This document shows positions 35,620 through 43,710 of a stretch of DNA of 64,000 nucleotides, piece after piece (position 1 is the stretch's first letter; every line of letters starts with the position of its first letter). The position numbers and the translations under genes are program-made. The DNA lies in NCBI RefSeq assembly GCF_006714895.1, contig NZ_VFME01000001.1, positions 1,178,001-1,242,000 of the forward strand, written 5' to 3'. The notes under the pieces were generated by a model. That model was not told where the DNA came from. It made no database searches and saw only the letters and a program-made list of their open reading frames with translations. Origin of the DNA: Gramella sp. Hel_I_59 (lineage in GTDB: Bacteria; Bacteroidota; Bacteroidia; Flavobacteriales; Flavobacteriaceae).

Positions 35620-36570
35620 TTGAAAACTTCCGTTTTTCTCTTAATCCTTTTCTTTACTACCACTTTTAGCGTAGCTCAAAATTCCCGAATAACCGGGAGA
35701 GTAATCGACAGAGCCACTAATAAGGCCTTGCCTTACGCTCATATCATGTTTCAGGATTATAAGCTTGGAACCAGCACAGATGAACAGGGCATGTTTGCTT
35801 TTAATGTTGCAGACAGCCTGAAAAGTGAAATACTCATTTTTACCCATGTTGGTTACGAGAGGGAATTGCTAAAAATCTCTGATCTGGAAAAGCAGAGATT
35901 GGTACCCATGAATGCACTTACCGAAGGTCTGGGAGAGGTGATGATCACACCTGTTCAGGATAATAGATCTTTTACTTATCGGCCGGAATGGCGCTACGAA
36001 ACTGTGGGGATCGGAAATATGAATGCCGCGCTTTATCCTTCCACCATAGCGCGTTATTACCCAAAACCTGATAAGTTTGAGGCAGCTGCTTTTCTAAAAG
36101 AGATCACCGTTTATTTTTATGCTACGGAAGAGCAAAAAGGTTTAAGTCCGAAATTTCGGATTCATTTGTATAATGTAGACGAAAACGGACTTCCCGGGAA
36201 AGATATCACCCAGGACATCGTTGTCACCAAACCAGTAGGTAAAAATAAGGTTGATGTCGAATTGCTTGACCAGAAAATTCAGATTCCCGAGGGAGGTTTT
36301 TATATAGGTCTTGAGCATTTATTCATCAAGGAGAATGAGTATTTCGAAGTAAAGGATTACTATATCAATAATGAACTTGTAGCTGAAGATTATAGAAATA
36401 AGCGTTATGGACCAGTCTATAAAGGAGTTTTCGCTCCTGAAGAATCCAACTTCAAAATTTATTTTTTCGAACCCGGAGGCTGGGTTGATATTAGAACCTG
36501 GGACATCACCTATAATGACAGGGAAGGGAAATATGTAATGCCAGAATTTAGAATCAAAATCACCGATTAG
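35620..36570 (+). CDS. Exported CarboxypepD_reg-like protein (TTG start)
   Basis: The start is TTG, directly after the exonuclease stop codon, since it begins a clean signal peptide, MKTSVFLLILFFTTTFSVAQ, and no ATG lies nearby. The mature protein begins with a carboxypeptidase-regulatory-like domain (about 22-100: RITGRVIDRATNKALPYAHI, then GTSTDEQGMFAF). The remaining 200 residues form an unassigned beta-rich domain (ITVYFYATEEQKGLSPKF; IPEGGFYIGLEHLF). It is paralogous with the next gene. Location is periplasm or outer membrane. Function is unknown. Confidence 0.8.
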   Translation: MKTSVFLLILFFTTTFSVAQNSRITGRVIDRATNKALPYAHIMFQDYKLGTSTDEQGMFAFNVADSLKSEILIFTHVGYERELLKISDLEKQRLVPMNALTEGLGEVMITPVQDNRSFTYRPEWRYETVGIGNMNAALYPSTIARYYPKPDKFEAAAFLKEITVYFYATEEQKGLSPKFRIHLYNVDENGLPGKDITQDIVVTKPVGKNKVDVELLDQKIQIPEGGFYIGLEHLFIKENEYFEVKDYYINNELVAEDYRNKRYGPVYKGVFAPEESNFKIYFFEPGGWVDIRTWDITYNDREGKYVMPEFRIKITD

Positions 36571-36571
36571 T

Positions 36572-37453
36572 ATGATGAGGTATTATATGTTCATTGCATT
36601 TTTAATTATAGCTATTTCTTCAAATGCTCAAAGTGAGATGATGGATGGAGTAGTGGCCGATTCTGTTACCAAAGAACCTTTGTCGTTTGTCAATATCTAT
36701 GTATTGAATACCAGTCAGGGGACCACTAGCAATGAAAATGGATATTTTCAGCTTAAGGAACCTAATGCAGGTCAGAATCTTCGGTTTGGGTATGTGGGTT
36801 ACGATTCAAAAGATATCACCTATGTCAAGAAACAGTTGGATACTATCTTTCTTTCCCGAAATAAGGAACAGCTAAACGAAGTAGTTGTCCAGGCTCCTTT
36901 ACAGGATAAAACCATTAAAATAAAAGCCTCAAAATCTAAAGATAGGTTAGGAATTTCAAATTCAGGCGACGATGAAGGAGCTCGAATGTTCTTGCGCTAT
37001 TTTGCTAAGCCTTCAGAACTAAAAGATGAAGCTGCTTACCTCAAATCCGCAGAAATCTTTCTTTTTAATGGTATTGGTAGTGTTAAGCATGATTATATTT
37101 TCCGTATCCGGATCATGAGTCTTACCGAGGATGCAGAACCAGGTTATGATCTCATCGATAATATTACTCTTACAGGGAGACCTGGGTCAAAGGTTCGTGT
37201 AGATCTAGAGGATGAAAGAATTCTTATTCCTGAGAATGGGTTTCTTATAGGGGTGGAAGGCTTGCAGATTGATCAGAACTATATAAGAACCACTAAGTTG
37301 CTTCTTGAAAATGGTAAGTATAAGGATTTAAAAAAGTACGGTCCTACATTCAAAGCTGTGGAATCAAAAGATCCGGTTTACTACCTAAGTAGAGGAGAAT
37401 GGAAAAAAATGAAAATGCCGGTACCGGCAATGAACCTTATAATCACCAATTAG
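36572..37453 (+). CDS. Exported CarboxypepD_reg-like protein, paralogue of the preceding gene
   Basis: The 293-residue protein starts 1 bp after its paralogue ends. A signal peptide (MMRYYMFIAFLIIAISSNAQ) is followed by a CarboxypepD_reg-like domain (DGVVADSVTKEPLSFVNIYV; GTTSNENGYFQL). The second half mirrors the upstream protein: FLRYFAKPSELKDEAAYLKS matches its SLYP/YYPKPDKFEAAAFLKE region, and ILIPENGFLIGVEGL matches IQIPEGGFYIGLEHL. This looks like a tandem duplication. Function is unknown; the second ATG at 36575 is also a possible start. Confidence 0.8.
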   Translation: MMRYYMFIAFLIIAISSNAQSEMMDGVVADSVTKEPLSFVNIYVLNTSQGTTSNENGYFQLKEPNAGQNLRFGYVGYDSKDITYVKKQLDTIFLSRNKEQLNEVVVQAPLQDKTIKIKASKSKDRLGISNSGDDEGARMFLRYFAKPSELKDEAAYLKSAEIFLFNGIGSVKHDYIFRIRIMSLTEDAEPGYDLIDNITLTGRPGSKVRVDLEDERILIPENGFLIGVEGLQIDQNYIRTTKLLLENGKYKDLKKYGPTFKAVESKDPVYYLSRGEWKKMKMPVPAMNLIITN

Positions 37454-37454
37454 T

Positions 37455-38069
37455 ATGAAAATTATTTGTGTAGGTAGAAATTATACAGATCATATTTCAG
37501 AATTGAAAAATGAGAAGCCAGAGGAGCCTGTATTATTTCAAAAGCCCGATACTTCGATATTATTGAAAAAACAACCATTTTTTATCCCAGATTTTTCCAA
37601 TGATATTCATTACGAAGTAGAGGTTTTAGTGAAGATCAAAAAAATAGGGAAGCATATTCAGAAGAAATTTGCACATAAATATTATGATGAAATAGGACTG
37701 GGAATTGACTTTACGGCCAGGGATCTTCAGAACAGGCTTAAAGAAAAAGGACTGCCCTGGGAGAAATCCAAAGCATTCGATGGTGCTGCTGTGATTTCAG
37801 ACAAATGGTTGCAAAAAAAGGAACTACCTGCGGTAGATGAACTCAATTTCAGGCTTGAAAAAAATGGAGAGGTAGTACAATCTTCCTCAACCGCACATAT
37901 GCTTTGGAAAATTGATGAATTAATTGCTTATATTTCGTCGTATTTCACCCTCAAAATTGGTGATATCATCTTTACGGGAACACCTGCCGGAGTAGGAAAA
38001 GTCGCTACAGACGACAGATTAATGGGTTACCTGGAAGATCAACAAATGTTTTCTATCAAAGTAAAATAG
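37455..38069 (+). CDS. Fumarylacetoacetate hydrolase (FAH) family protein
   Basis: The 204-residue protein is a single FAH domain: VGRNYTDHISELKNEKPEEP at the N-terminus with the catalytic His, then HYEVEVLVKI, whose acidic residues bind metal, and IGLGIDFTARDLQNRLKEKG and GDIIFTGTPAGVGKV. Short members of the family include acylpyruvate hydrolases and oxaloacetate decarboxylases. It differs clearly from the full-length fahA at 17775. The ATG lies 1 bp after the preceding stop, so it is part of the exonuclease-cinA operon. Confidence 0.9.
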   Translation: MKIICVGRNYTDHISELKNEKPEEPVLFQKPDTSILLKKQPFFIPDFSNDIHYEVEVLVKIKKIGKHIQKKFAHKYYDEIGLGIDFTARDLQNRLKEKGLPWEKSKAFDGAAVISDKWLQKKELPAVDELNFRLEKNGEVVQSSSTAHMLWKIDELIAYISSYFTLKIGDIIFTGTPAGVGKVATDDRLMGYLEDQQMFSIKVK

Positions 38070-38075
38070 TTTTGA

Positions 38076-38417
38076 ATGAGTAATTACAATCTTGACGACG
38101 TTAAGGAAATGGCTGGCGGCGATGAAGAATTTTTATTAATAGTAGTCCAGACGTTCCTTGAGGAAATTCCGCCAGACGTTGCTGCGATGAATGAAGCCAT
38201 TGATAATGATAATCCTTCACTAGCTTATCAGTATGCTCATAAAATGAAACCGAACCTTCAGATGTTTGGTCTAAACCTGATGGAGCAGATTAAGGTCATT
38301 GAGGCCTGGTCTAAGCATGGTCAAAGAAAGGATGAGGTGCCGCAAGCTTCAGATATTATTACTAGAAAAGTGGATGTTGCTTCAGAAGCTTTAAAAAGAG
38401 ATTATAATCTAGGATGA
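38076..38417 (+). CDS. Hpt domain protein
   Basis: This 113-residue helical protein is a stand-alone histidine phosphotransfer domain. The phospho-acceptor is His55 in [16 protein letters not shown], with the Lys at +3 and Pro typical of Bacteroidota Hpt proteins. Such proteins shuttle phosphate between hybrid kinases and response regulators. No kinase or receiver gene is next to it; partners must be elsewhere. It overlaps cinA by 4 bp (ATGA), so the two are translationally coupled. Confidence 0.85.
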   Translation: MSNYNLDDVKEMAGGDEEFLLIVVQTFLEEIPPDVAAMNEAIDNDNPSLAYQYAHKMKPNLQMFGLNLMEQIKVIEAWSKHGQRKDEVPQASDIITRKVDVASEALKRDYNLG

Positions 38418-39673
38418 AAGCTGAAATCGTAACCATTGGTGATGAGATCCTTATTGGACAGATCGTGGATACAAACTCGGTTTATATTTCCAAGCAACTG
38501 AATAAAATTGGGGTAAGCGTTCACCAGATCACTTCTATTCAGGATGATCGTGAGCATATATTGCAAACCTTGGAGGAGGCTGCTTCCCGGGCAGATATCA
38601 TCATCATAACTGGTGGGTTAGGCCCGACCAAAGATGATATTACCAAGAAATGTCTTTGCGAATTCTTTGATGATACACTTGTAAAAAATGAAAAGGTTCT
38701 CCATCATATTGAAGAGCTTTTTGCAAAATATATAGACACGCCAATTTCAGATCTTAACCGGGAGCAGGCGATGTTGCCATCCAAGGCAGTTGCATTGCAT
38801 AACGAATATGGAACCGCTGCTGGAATGTGGTTTAAAAGAGGTGATCAGGTCTTTGTGTCTATGCCGGGCGTTCCTTATGAAATGCGCGGACTCATGGAGC
38901 ACGAGATCATCCCACGAATAATGAGTGAATTTTCCAGACCGGTTATTCTTCATAAAACCGTTATTACTCTGGGCCTTGGAGAAAGCGCGATTGCCGAGCG
39001 TATAGAAGCCTGGGAGGATCAATTACCCTCTCATATTAAGCTTGCTTATTTGCCTAATCTTGGCAGGGTAAGACTCAGACTCAGTGCACGAGGGACAGAT
39101 CACAAGGAGCTGGAAGATGCCATTGATGAACAGCTCATTGAGTTGCGAAAGCTCATTGGGGAAATCATGTATGGTTTTGAAGATGATGATCCAGTAGAAA
39201 TGGTCATTGCCAGGCTACTTGAAAAAAATAAATGGACGCTTTCTACTGCGGAAAGTTGTACAGGAGGTCGACTGGCTTCCAGGTTTACAGAAGCTCCAGG
39301 TTCATCAAAGACTTTCAAAGGAAGCGTGGTATGTTATGCAACCCAATCTAAAATTGATCTGCTCGATGTTCCGGAAAAGCTAATAGAAGAGAAGTCTGTA
39401 GTAAGTGCTGAAGTTGCCAAAGCTATGGCAGAAGGCGCTCGTAAAAAGTTTAATACAGATATTGCGGTGTCTACTACCGGTAATGCCGGACCTGAAAAAG
39501 GTGATAGCGAAGCAGAAGTCGGTACTGTTTTTATTGGACTGGCAACTCCCGGGGAAACACTGGCATTTGAATTTATGTTTAGCAATCACCGGGAGAAGGT
39601 GATAGGTAAAACAGTGAACAAAAGCTTACAGATCTTACTGGAACAATTACTAAAACTTCAGTCTACAGATTGA
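38414..39673 (+). CDS. cinA: CinA family protein (nicotinamide-nucleotide amidase)
   Basis: The 419-residue protein has an N-terminal MoaB/MogA-like domain (about 4-170: [29 protein letters not shown]) and a C-terminal PncC amidase domain (about 260-415: [52 protein letters not shown]). CinA cleaves nicotinamide mononucleotide or ADP-ribose linked damage products to recycle NAD. Despite the name, no competence gene is near. It is last in the operon begun by the exonuclease. Confidence 0.95.
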   Translation: MKAEIVTIGDEILIGQIVDTNSVYISKQLNKIGVSVHQITSIQDDREHILQTLEEAASRADIIIITGGLGPTKDDITKKCLCEFFDDTLVKNEKVLHHIEELFAKYIDTPISDLNREQAMLPSKAVALHNEYGTAAGMWFKRGDQVFVSMPGVPYEMRGLMEHEIIPRIMSEFSRPVILHKTVITLGLGESAIAERIEAWEDQLPSHIKLAYLPNLGRVRLRLSARGTDHKELEDAIDEQLIELRKLIGEIMYGFEDDDPVEMVIARLLEKNKWTLSTAESCTGGRLASRFTEAPGSSKTFKGSVVCYATQSKIDLLDVPEKLIEEKSVVSAEVAKAMAEGARKKFNTDIAVSTTGNAGPEKGDSEAEVGTVFIGLATPGETLAFEFMFSNHREKVIGKTVNKSLQILLEQLLKLQSTD

Positions 39674-39720
39674 GACTCAATCTAATATCTTAAACTTTTT
39701 TAAAAATTGGCATTTGATCC

Positions 39721-39753
39721 TTTGATCATTATCATTAAAAAAATGTATTTTTG
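39721..39753 (+). promoter_or_regulatory. Upstream promoter P1 of the rpmB operon
   Basis: TTTG (39721-39724), 21 nt, then TATTTTTG (39746-39753): an exact consensus match. Transcripts would start near 39758, about 140 nt before rpmB. Confidence 0.65.
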
Positions 39754-39769
39754 CATCCGCTCAGGCTTA

Positions 39770-39826
39770 ATGGCGGTACTTAACGGCAATTCGAGAAGGA
39801 TATTTTCGGAGTAAAATATTTTTTTT
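39770..39826 (+). promoter_or_regulatory. Mini-ORF and terminator-like hairpin in the rpmB leader
   Basis: ATG at 39770 opens a 14-codon frame, MAVLNGNSRRIFSE, whose TAA is at 39812-39814. It overlaps a perfect 7-bp hairpin, ATATTTT (39800-39806) with AAAATAT (39813-39819), followed by T to 39826. This is the layout of a transcription attenuator or of a short RNA of about 70 nt. Whether the frame is translated is unknown. Confidence 0.4.
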
Positions 39827-39833
39827 CATTTTG

Positions 39834-39864
39834 TTGTCTGTTAGGTAAAAAAATCGTTAATTTG
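39834..39864 (+). promoter_or_regulatory. Downstream promoter P2 of the rpmB operon
   Basis: TTG (39834-39836), 20 nt, then TTAATTTG (39857-39864), with one mismatch to TAnnTTTG. It lies beyond the terminator-like hairpin and would give a leader of about 30 nt. Confidence 0.5.
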
Positions 39865-39900
39865 CAGCCTGTTTTGAAATAACGAGAAAAGTATAGAGCA

Positions 39901-40140
39901 ATGTCAAGAGTTTGTGAACTTACCGGGAAAAAAGCAATGGTTGGGAATAATGTTTCTCACGCCATGAACAAGACTAAACGTAAATTTAACGCCAATCTGG
40001 TTAAAAAACGTTTTTTCCTTCCTGAAGAAGATAGATGGATCACTTTAAAAGTGTGTACATCTGCATTAAAAGATATCAATAAAAAAGGCATTTCTGCCGT
40101 AATTAAGGAAGCTAAAGCAAAAGGATTTCTTCAGAAATAA
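39901..40140 (+). CDS. rpmB: 50S ribosomal protein L28
   Basis: The 79-residue protein begins [20 protein letters not shown], the L28 signature, and continues with [19 protein letters not shown]. It has only two Cys, so it is not the zinc-binding (C+) form. L28 is part of the large subunit. It is the first gene of rpmB-rpmG-DUF4295, under two putative promoters. Confidence 0.98.
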   Translation: MSRVCELTGKKAMVGNNVSHAMNKTKRKFNANLVKKRFFLPEEDRWITLKVCTSALKDINKKGISAVIKEAKAKGFLQK

Positions 40141-40169
40141 TCCTAAGCAGCACCTAAAAATATTTCACA

Positions 40170-40352
40170 ATGGCAAAGAAAGGTAACAGAGTTCAGGTAA
40201 TTCTAGAGTGTACAGAGCATAAAGCAACTGGACAACCAGGTACTTCAAGATATATTACTACAAAAAATAAGAAGAATACACCGGATAGAATGGAGTTGAA
40301 GAAATTCAATCCTATTCTTAAGAAAATGACGGTTCATAAAGAAATTAAATAA
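40170..40352 (+). CDS. rpmG: 50S ribosomal protein L33
   Basis: The 60-residue protein begins [20 protein letters not shown] and has the closing [20 protein letters not shown] of L33. It has one Cys, so it is the zinc-independent (C-) form. It lies 29 bp after rpmB and 7 bp before the DUF4295 gene, as is usual in Bacteroidota. Confidence 0.98.
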   Translation: MAKKGNRVQVILECTEHKATGQPGTSRYITTKNKKNTPDRMELKKFNPILKKMTVHKEIK

Positions 40353-40359
40353 TTGAGTC

Positions 40360-40509
40360 ATGGCAAAGAAATCAGTAGCATCTATTCAAACAGGATCTAA
40401 AAGATTAACCAAAGCAATAAAAATGGTTAAATCTGAGAAAACCGGTGCCTACACATTTGTAGAACAAATCATGGCTCCGGAAGACGTTAACGACTTCTTG
40501 AAGAAGTAA
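40360..40509 (+). CDS. DUF4295 domain-containing protein
   Basis: This small gene was found by direct translation from the ATG at 40360: 49 residues, MAKKSVASIQTGSKRLTKAI at the start and MAPEDVNDFLKK at the end. It is very basic in the first half and matches DUF4295, a Bacteroidota family found after rpmG. Location and charge suggest a ribosome-associated protein; that is inference. A strong terminator follows 31 bp later. Confidence 0.9.
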   Translation: MAKKSVASIQTGSKRLTKAIKMVKSEKTGAYTFVEQIMAPEDVNDFLKK

Positions 40510-40540
40510 GTATCGTTCACAAACGATTTTAAATAATCAT

Positions 40541-40576
40541 AAAAAGCCGTCCTGGATTTATTCTGGACGGCTTTTT
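40541..40576 (+). terminator. Intrinsic terminator after rpmB-rpmG-DUF4295
   Basis: AAAAAGCCGTCC (40541-40552) pairs fully with GGACGGCTTTTT (40565-40576) around a 12-nt loop, with further T residues downstream. It separates the ribosomal genes from ftsY. Confidence 0.93.
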
Positions 40577-40649
40577 CTTTTTATGTATCTTTATTGCCGT
40601 AAAAAAGGGGCTGAATGGCTTCTTTTACATATTAACCTGCCAGAATAAA

Positions 40650-41603
40650 ATGAGTTTATTTAAAAAGATATTTTCTAAAGAGAAAAAAGAAAACCTTGAC
40701 AAAGGACTGGAAAAATCCAAAGCCAGTTTTTTTGATAAAATGAGCAAGGCAGTTGCCGGAAAGACCAAAGTTGATGAAGAGGTTTTGGACGATCTGGAAA
40801 ACGTACTTGTAAGTAGCGATGTGGGAGTTGCTACCACGATTAAGATCATCAATAGAATTGAAGAACGCGTTGCCCGGGATAAATATCTTGGTACCGATGA
40901 GCTGAATAAAATTCTAAGAGAAGAGATCGCGGCATTACTTTCTGAAACCAATAAAGGTGAGGGTTCAGATATTAGCCTTCCTGAAGGAAAAAAGCCATAC
41001 GTAATTATGGTGGTTGGTGTAAATGGTGTTGGTAAAACTACCACTATCGGGAAACTTGCGAATCAATTCAAAAATTCAGGTAAAAAGGTAGTTCTTGGAG
41101 CGGCAGATACATTTCGTGCGGCTGCCATTGACCAGTTACAAATCTGGGCTGATCGTACAGATGTGCCTATCATCAAGCAGAAAATGGGAAGTGATCCCGC
41201 TTCTGTTGCATTTGATACCGTACAAAGCGCTGTGAAGCTGGGTGCAGATGTGGTGCTTATAGATACTGCCGGAAGGTTGCACAACAAGGTGAATCTTATG
41301 AAGGAACTTACCAAGATTAAAAGAGTAATGCAAAAAACCATTCCAGAGGCACCTCATGAAGTGATGCTGGTGTTGGATGGTTCAACCGGGCAAAACGCTT
41401 TTGAGCAGGCTAAACAATTTACTGCGGCCACAGAGGTAACTTCGCTTGCTGTTACCAAATTGGACGGTACGGCAAAAGGTGGTGTGGTGATTGGGATTAG
41501 TGATCAATTTCAAATTCCTGTAAAATATATTGGAGTAGGAGAAAGAGTGGAGGATTTACAGGTTTTCAATAAATATGAATTCGTAGACTCATTCTTTAAA
41601 TAA
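40650..41603 (+). CDS. ftsY: Signal recognition particle receptor FtsY
   Basis: FtsY is the SRP receptor GTPase that, with Ffh and the SRP RNA (encoded at 22532), docks ribosomes at the membrane. After a short N-terminal helix, the N domain spans about 15-100. The G domain has GVNGVGKTTTIGKLA (G1), DTFRAAAIDQLQ, VLIDTAGRLHN (G3) and VTKLDGTAKGGVVIG (G4/closing loop). The acidic A domain of E. coli FtsY is nearly absent, as in many Bacteroidota. The length, 317 aa, fits. Its stop overlaps the amidase ATG by one base. Confidence 0.97.
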   Translation: MSLFKKIFSKEKKENLDKGLEKSKASFFDKMSKAVAGKTKVDEEVLDDLENVLVSSDVGVATTIKIINRIEERVARDKYLGTDELNKILREEIAALLSETNKGEGSDISLPEGKKPYVIMVVGVNGVGKTTTIGKLANQFKNSGKKVVLGAADTFRAAAIDQLQIWADRTDVPIIKQKMGSDPASVAFDTVQSAVKLGADVVLIDTAGRLHNKVNLMKELTKIKRVMQKTIPEAPHEVMLVLDGSTGQNAFEQAKQFTAATEVTSLAVTKLDGTAKGGVVIGISDQFQIPVKYIGVGERVEDLQVFNKYEFVDSFFK

Positions 41604-43237
41604 TGAAACAATTATTTTTTCTTTTTGTGCTGGGAACTCTGCTGACTTCCTGTAAAAATGATCCTGAAAATTCAAGTGAAGTTCAAACTGATGAAGATTC
41701 TACTTCGGTTTCTTCGGAAGAGAGGGAATTTAAAGTTCTGGATTCAGAATATATTACAGCAGACAGTTTATGGGTGCCATTTGAAAAAGATTTAGATGAA
41801 TTTACTTCCGAAGTTTATGAGGAAGTAAAAGCATTGGTTTTCGAAAAGTCTATCCCGGAAATTCAGGAATCTATCGCCTCTGGAAAACTTACTTACGAAG
41901 AACTATCTTTGTTTTACTTAACCAGAATAAGAGAATATGACCGCGAAAACGAGCTTTCTCTAAATTCTGTGATCTCCCTAAATCCTGATCTTGTTTCTGA
42001 AGCAAGAAAAAAAGATGAGCAACTAAAGAACTCATCCAACAATCATCCTATTTACGGCATTCCGGTACTACTGAAGGATAATATCAATACGAAGGCTATG
42101 CCAACTACAGCCGGTGCTGAAGCTTTGAAAGGCAATCAAACCGGTGATGCTTTTATTGTAGATCGACTTAAAAAGAATGGTGCTCTTATTCTTGGCAAAG
42201 CTAATCTAAGTGAATGGGCATATTTCTTCTGTGGTGAATGTCCAAGCGGGTATTCGGCAGTTGGAGGACAAACCTTGAATCCTTATGGTAGAAAGATTCA
42301 TGATACCGGCGGATCAAGTTCTGGAAGTGGAGTAGCTGTAGCCGCGAATCTAGCTCCCGTAGCTGTAGGATCTGAAACATCCGGTTCTATCTTATCACCA
42401 TCAAGTTCTAATTCGATCGTAGGAATGAAGCCGACTATTGGCTTGTTAAGCCGTGGCGGAATTGTACCAATTTCAAGTACTTTAGACACTCCTGGTCCTA
42501 TGACCCGATCTGTGATCGATAATGCGATCTTACTTTCTGCTATGACCGGAGTCGATTCAAAAGACCCTGCTTCTTCCGCAGCAAAACAACCTACTAATCT
42601 CTATAAGGATCTAAAAAATTCCACTCTTAAAGGAAAACGATTCGGAGTGATCAAAAGTTTAAAGTCAGATACTCTATATATGAGAGCAGTGGCTGATCTT
42701 GAAAAAGCCGGCGCGACTATTATAGAATATGAAGCGGAAGAGATCGATCTTCCAAATTTCTTAAGGTTACTGAACCTGGATATGCAAAATGACCTTCCAG
42801 AGTATTTTCAGAAATATGGTGGAGAAGTTAATTTCCAAAATGTTCAGGATGTTGTGGATTATAATGCTATGGATTCAGTAAAAAGAGCTCCTTACGGGCA
42901 GGCTTTATTTCTGGGAATCTTAAAGGATTCAGCGAGTACGGAGGAATTTGCAGCGATCAAGGATACTTTAAAAACCAACGGTACACGATTTCTAAGTAAA
43001 CCGATGAAAGAGCATGATCTGGATGCGATCATCTCTATCAATAATTATCATGCTGGATATGCCGCGGTAGCTAAATATCCTGCGATTACGGTTCCTATGG
43101 GTTATACTTCAGAGAATCAGCCCATGGGATTAACTTTTATAAGTGAACCTTTTTCTGAAAAGCAATTGCTGGAATTTGCATACGCATTTGAAAAGACTTC
43201 CAAACGTAGAAAAACACCAAAGGATTATAATGAGTGA
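41603..43237 (+). CDS. Amidase family lipoprotein
   Basis: The 544-residue protein has a lipoprotein signal (MKQLFFLFVLGTLLTSC) and an amidase-signature domain. The Ser-cisSer-Lys triad is read from GIPVLLKDNINTKAMPTTAG (Lys) and TGGSSSGSGVAVAANLAPVA plus GSETSGSILSPSS (the two Ser). This is an exported, anchored relative of GatA-type amidases, so it is not the tRNA amidotransferase. The substrate, perhaps an amide in the periplasm, is unknown. It is coupled to ftsY by TAATG. Confidence 0.9.
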   Translation: MKQLFFLFVLGTLLTSCKNDPENSSEVQTDEDSTSVSSEEREFKVLDSEYITADSLWVPFEKDLDEFTSEVYEEVKALVFEKSIPEIQESIASGKLTYEELSLFYLTRIREYDRENELSLNSVISLNPDLVSEARKKDEQLKNSSNNHPIYGIPVLLKDNINTKAMPTTAGAEALKGNQTGDAFIVDRLKKNGALILGKANLSEWAYFFCGECPSGYSAVGGQTLNPYGRKIHDTGGSSSGSGVAVAANLAPVAVGSETSGSILSPSSSNSIVGMKPTIGLLSRGGIVPISSTLDTPGPMTRSVIDNAILLSAMTGVDSKDPASSAAKQPTNLYKDLKNSTLKGKRFGVIKSLKSDTLYMRAVADLEKAGATIIEYEAEEIDLPNFLRLLNLDMQNDLPEYFQKYGGEVNFQNVQDVVDYNAMDSVKRAPYGQALFLGILKDSASTEEFAAIKDTLKTNGTRFLSKPMKEHDLDAIISINNYHAGYAAVAKYPAITVPMGYTSENQPMGLTFISEPFSEKQLLEFAYAFEKTSKRRKTPKDYNE

Positions 43238-43514
43238 AAAAACAGACAGATACCTGGTCCTGATTTCCAAAATCATATTTTTTTACAGCATCTTCTTCGT
43301 GGTGATGAAAGTCATTTCGATGTTTCAGGGTGCATGGGTAATCCCGAATTTAATACTTTCTCTGCCATATTTAGTTTTTGGACTGGTTGGCGGTTATATG
43401 GTAAAATATAATAAATATCACTGGGCATATGTGATCGCCGGAGTTATCTTGATAAGTATCGTTCGGTATTATGAAGTAGAGTGGATGCTTCAGCTGCAGG
43501 AACGCTTTTCATAA
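43230..43514 (+). CDS. Small membrane protein, unassigned
   Basis: The ATG at 43230 (MSEKTDRYLVLISKIIFFYS) overlaps the last 8 bp of the amidase gene. The 94 residues contain about three hydrophobic helices (about 8-27, 38-56 and 63-82). No family is recognised. Codon and context suggest a real gene at the end of the ftsY-amidase run. A hairpin at 43562-43582 follows. Confidence 0.7.
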   Translation: MSEKTDRYLVLISKIIFFYSIFFVVMKVISMFQGAWVIPNLILSLPYLVFGLVGGYMVKYNKYHWAYVIAGVILISIVRYYEVEWMLQLQERFS

Positions 43515-43561
43515 CCAAAGCATTCATCAATAGTTTCTACTTTGAATTTTAGCAGAAAGTT

Positions 43562-43582
43562 TAGGTCGTCAATCGCGACCTA
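43562..43582. other. Hairpin between the membrane-protein gene and rimO
   Basis: TAGGTCG (43562-43568) and CGACCTA (43576-43582) are perfect complements around a 7-nt loop. No T-tract follows, so termination is uncertain. Confidence 0.4.
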
Positions 43583-43627
43583 TTGAAGCCTGAATTAATA
43601 CCAATTAGTTTATTCAGCTTAAAATTA

Positions 43628-43646
43628 GGTGTATAAATTTTACACC
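43628..43646. promoter_or_regulatory. Operator-like palindrome next to the rimO -7 box
   Basis: GGTGTA (43628-43633) and TACACC (43641-43646) form a 19-nt palindrome with 8 of 9 paired positions. It ends 1 nt before the -7 box at 43648, so a bound protein would occlude the promoter. Confidence 0.5.
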
Positions 43647-43647
43647 T

Positions 43648-43655
43648 TATCTTTG
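43648..43655 (+). promoter_or_regulatory. -7 promoter box for rimO
   Basis: TATCTTTG matches TAnnTTTG exactly. Expected -33 positions fall in or just upstream of the palindrome and lack TTG. The ATG lies 55 nt downstream, a longer leader than most in this window. Confidence 0.55.
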
Positions 43656-43710
43656 CACCCGCTTAGATTTTTGGATTCAGAATTCTTAAGCATTTAGAAA
43701 GCAATATATT

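Noticed and set aside
38414..39673. cinA as evidence of natural competence.
   Set aside because: CinA is a widespread NAD-recycling amidase in many non-competent bacteria, and no com genes are nearby.
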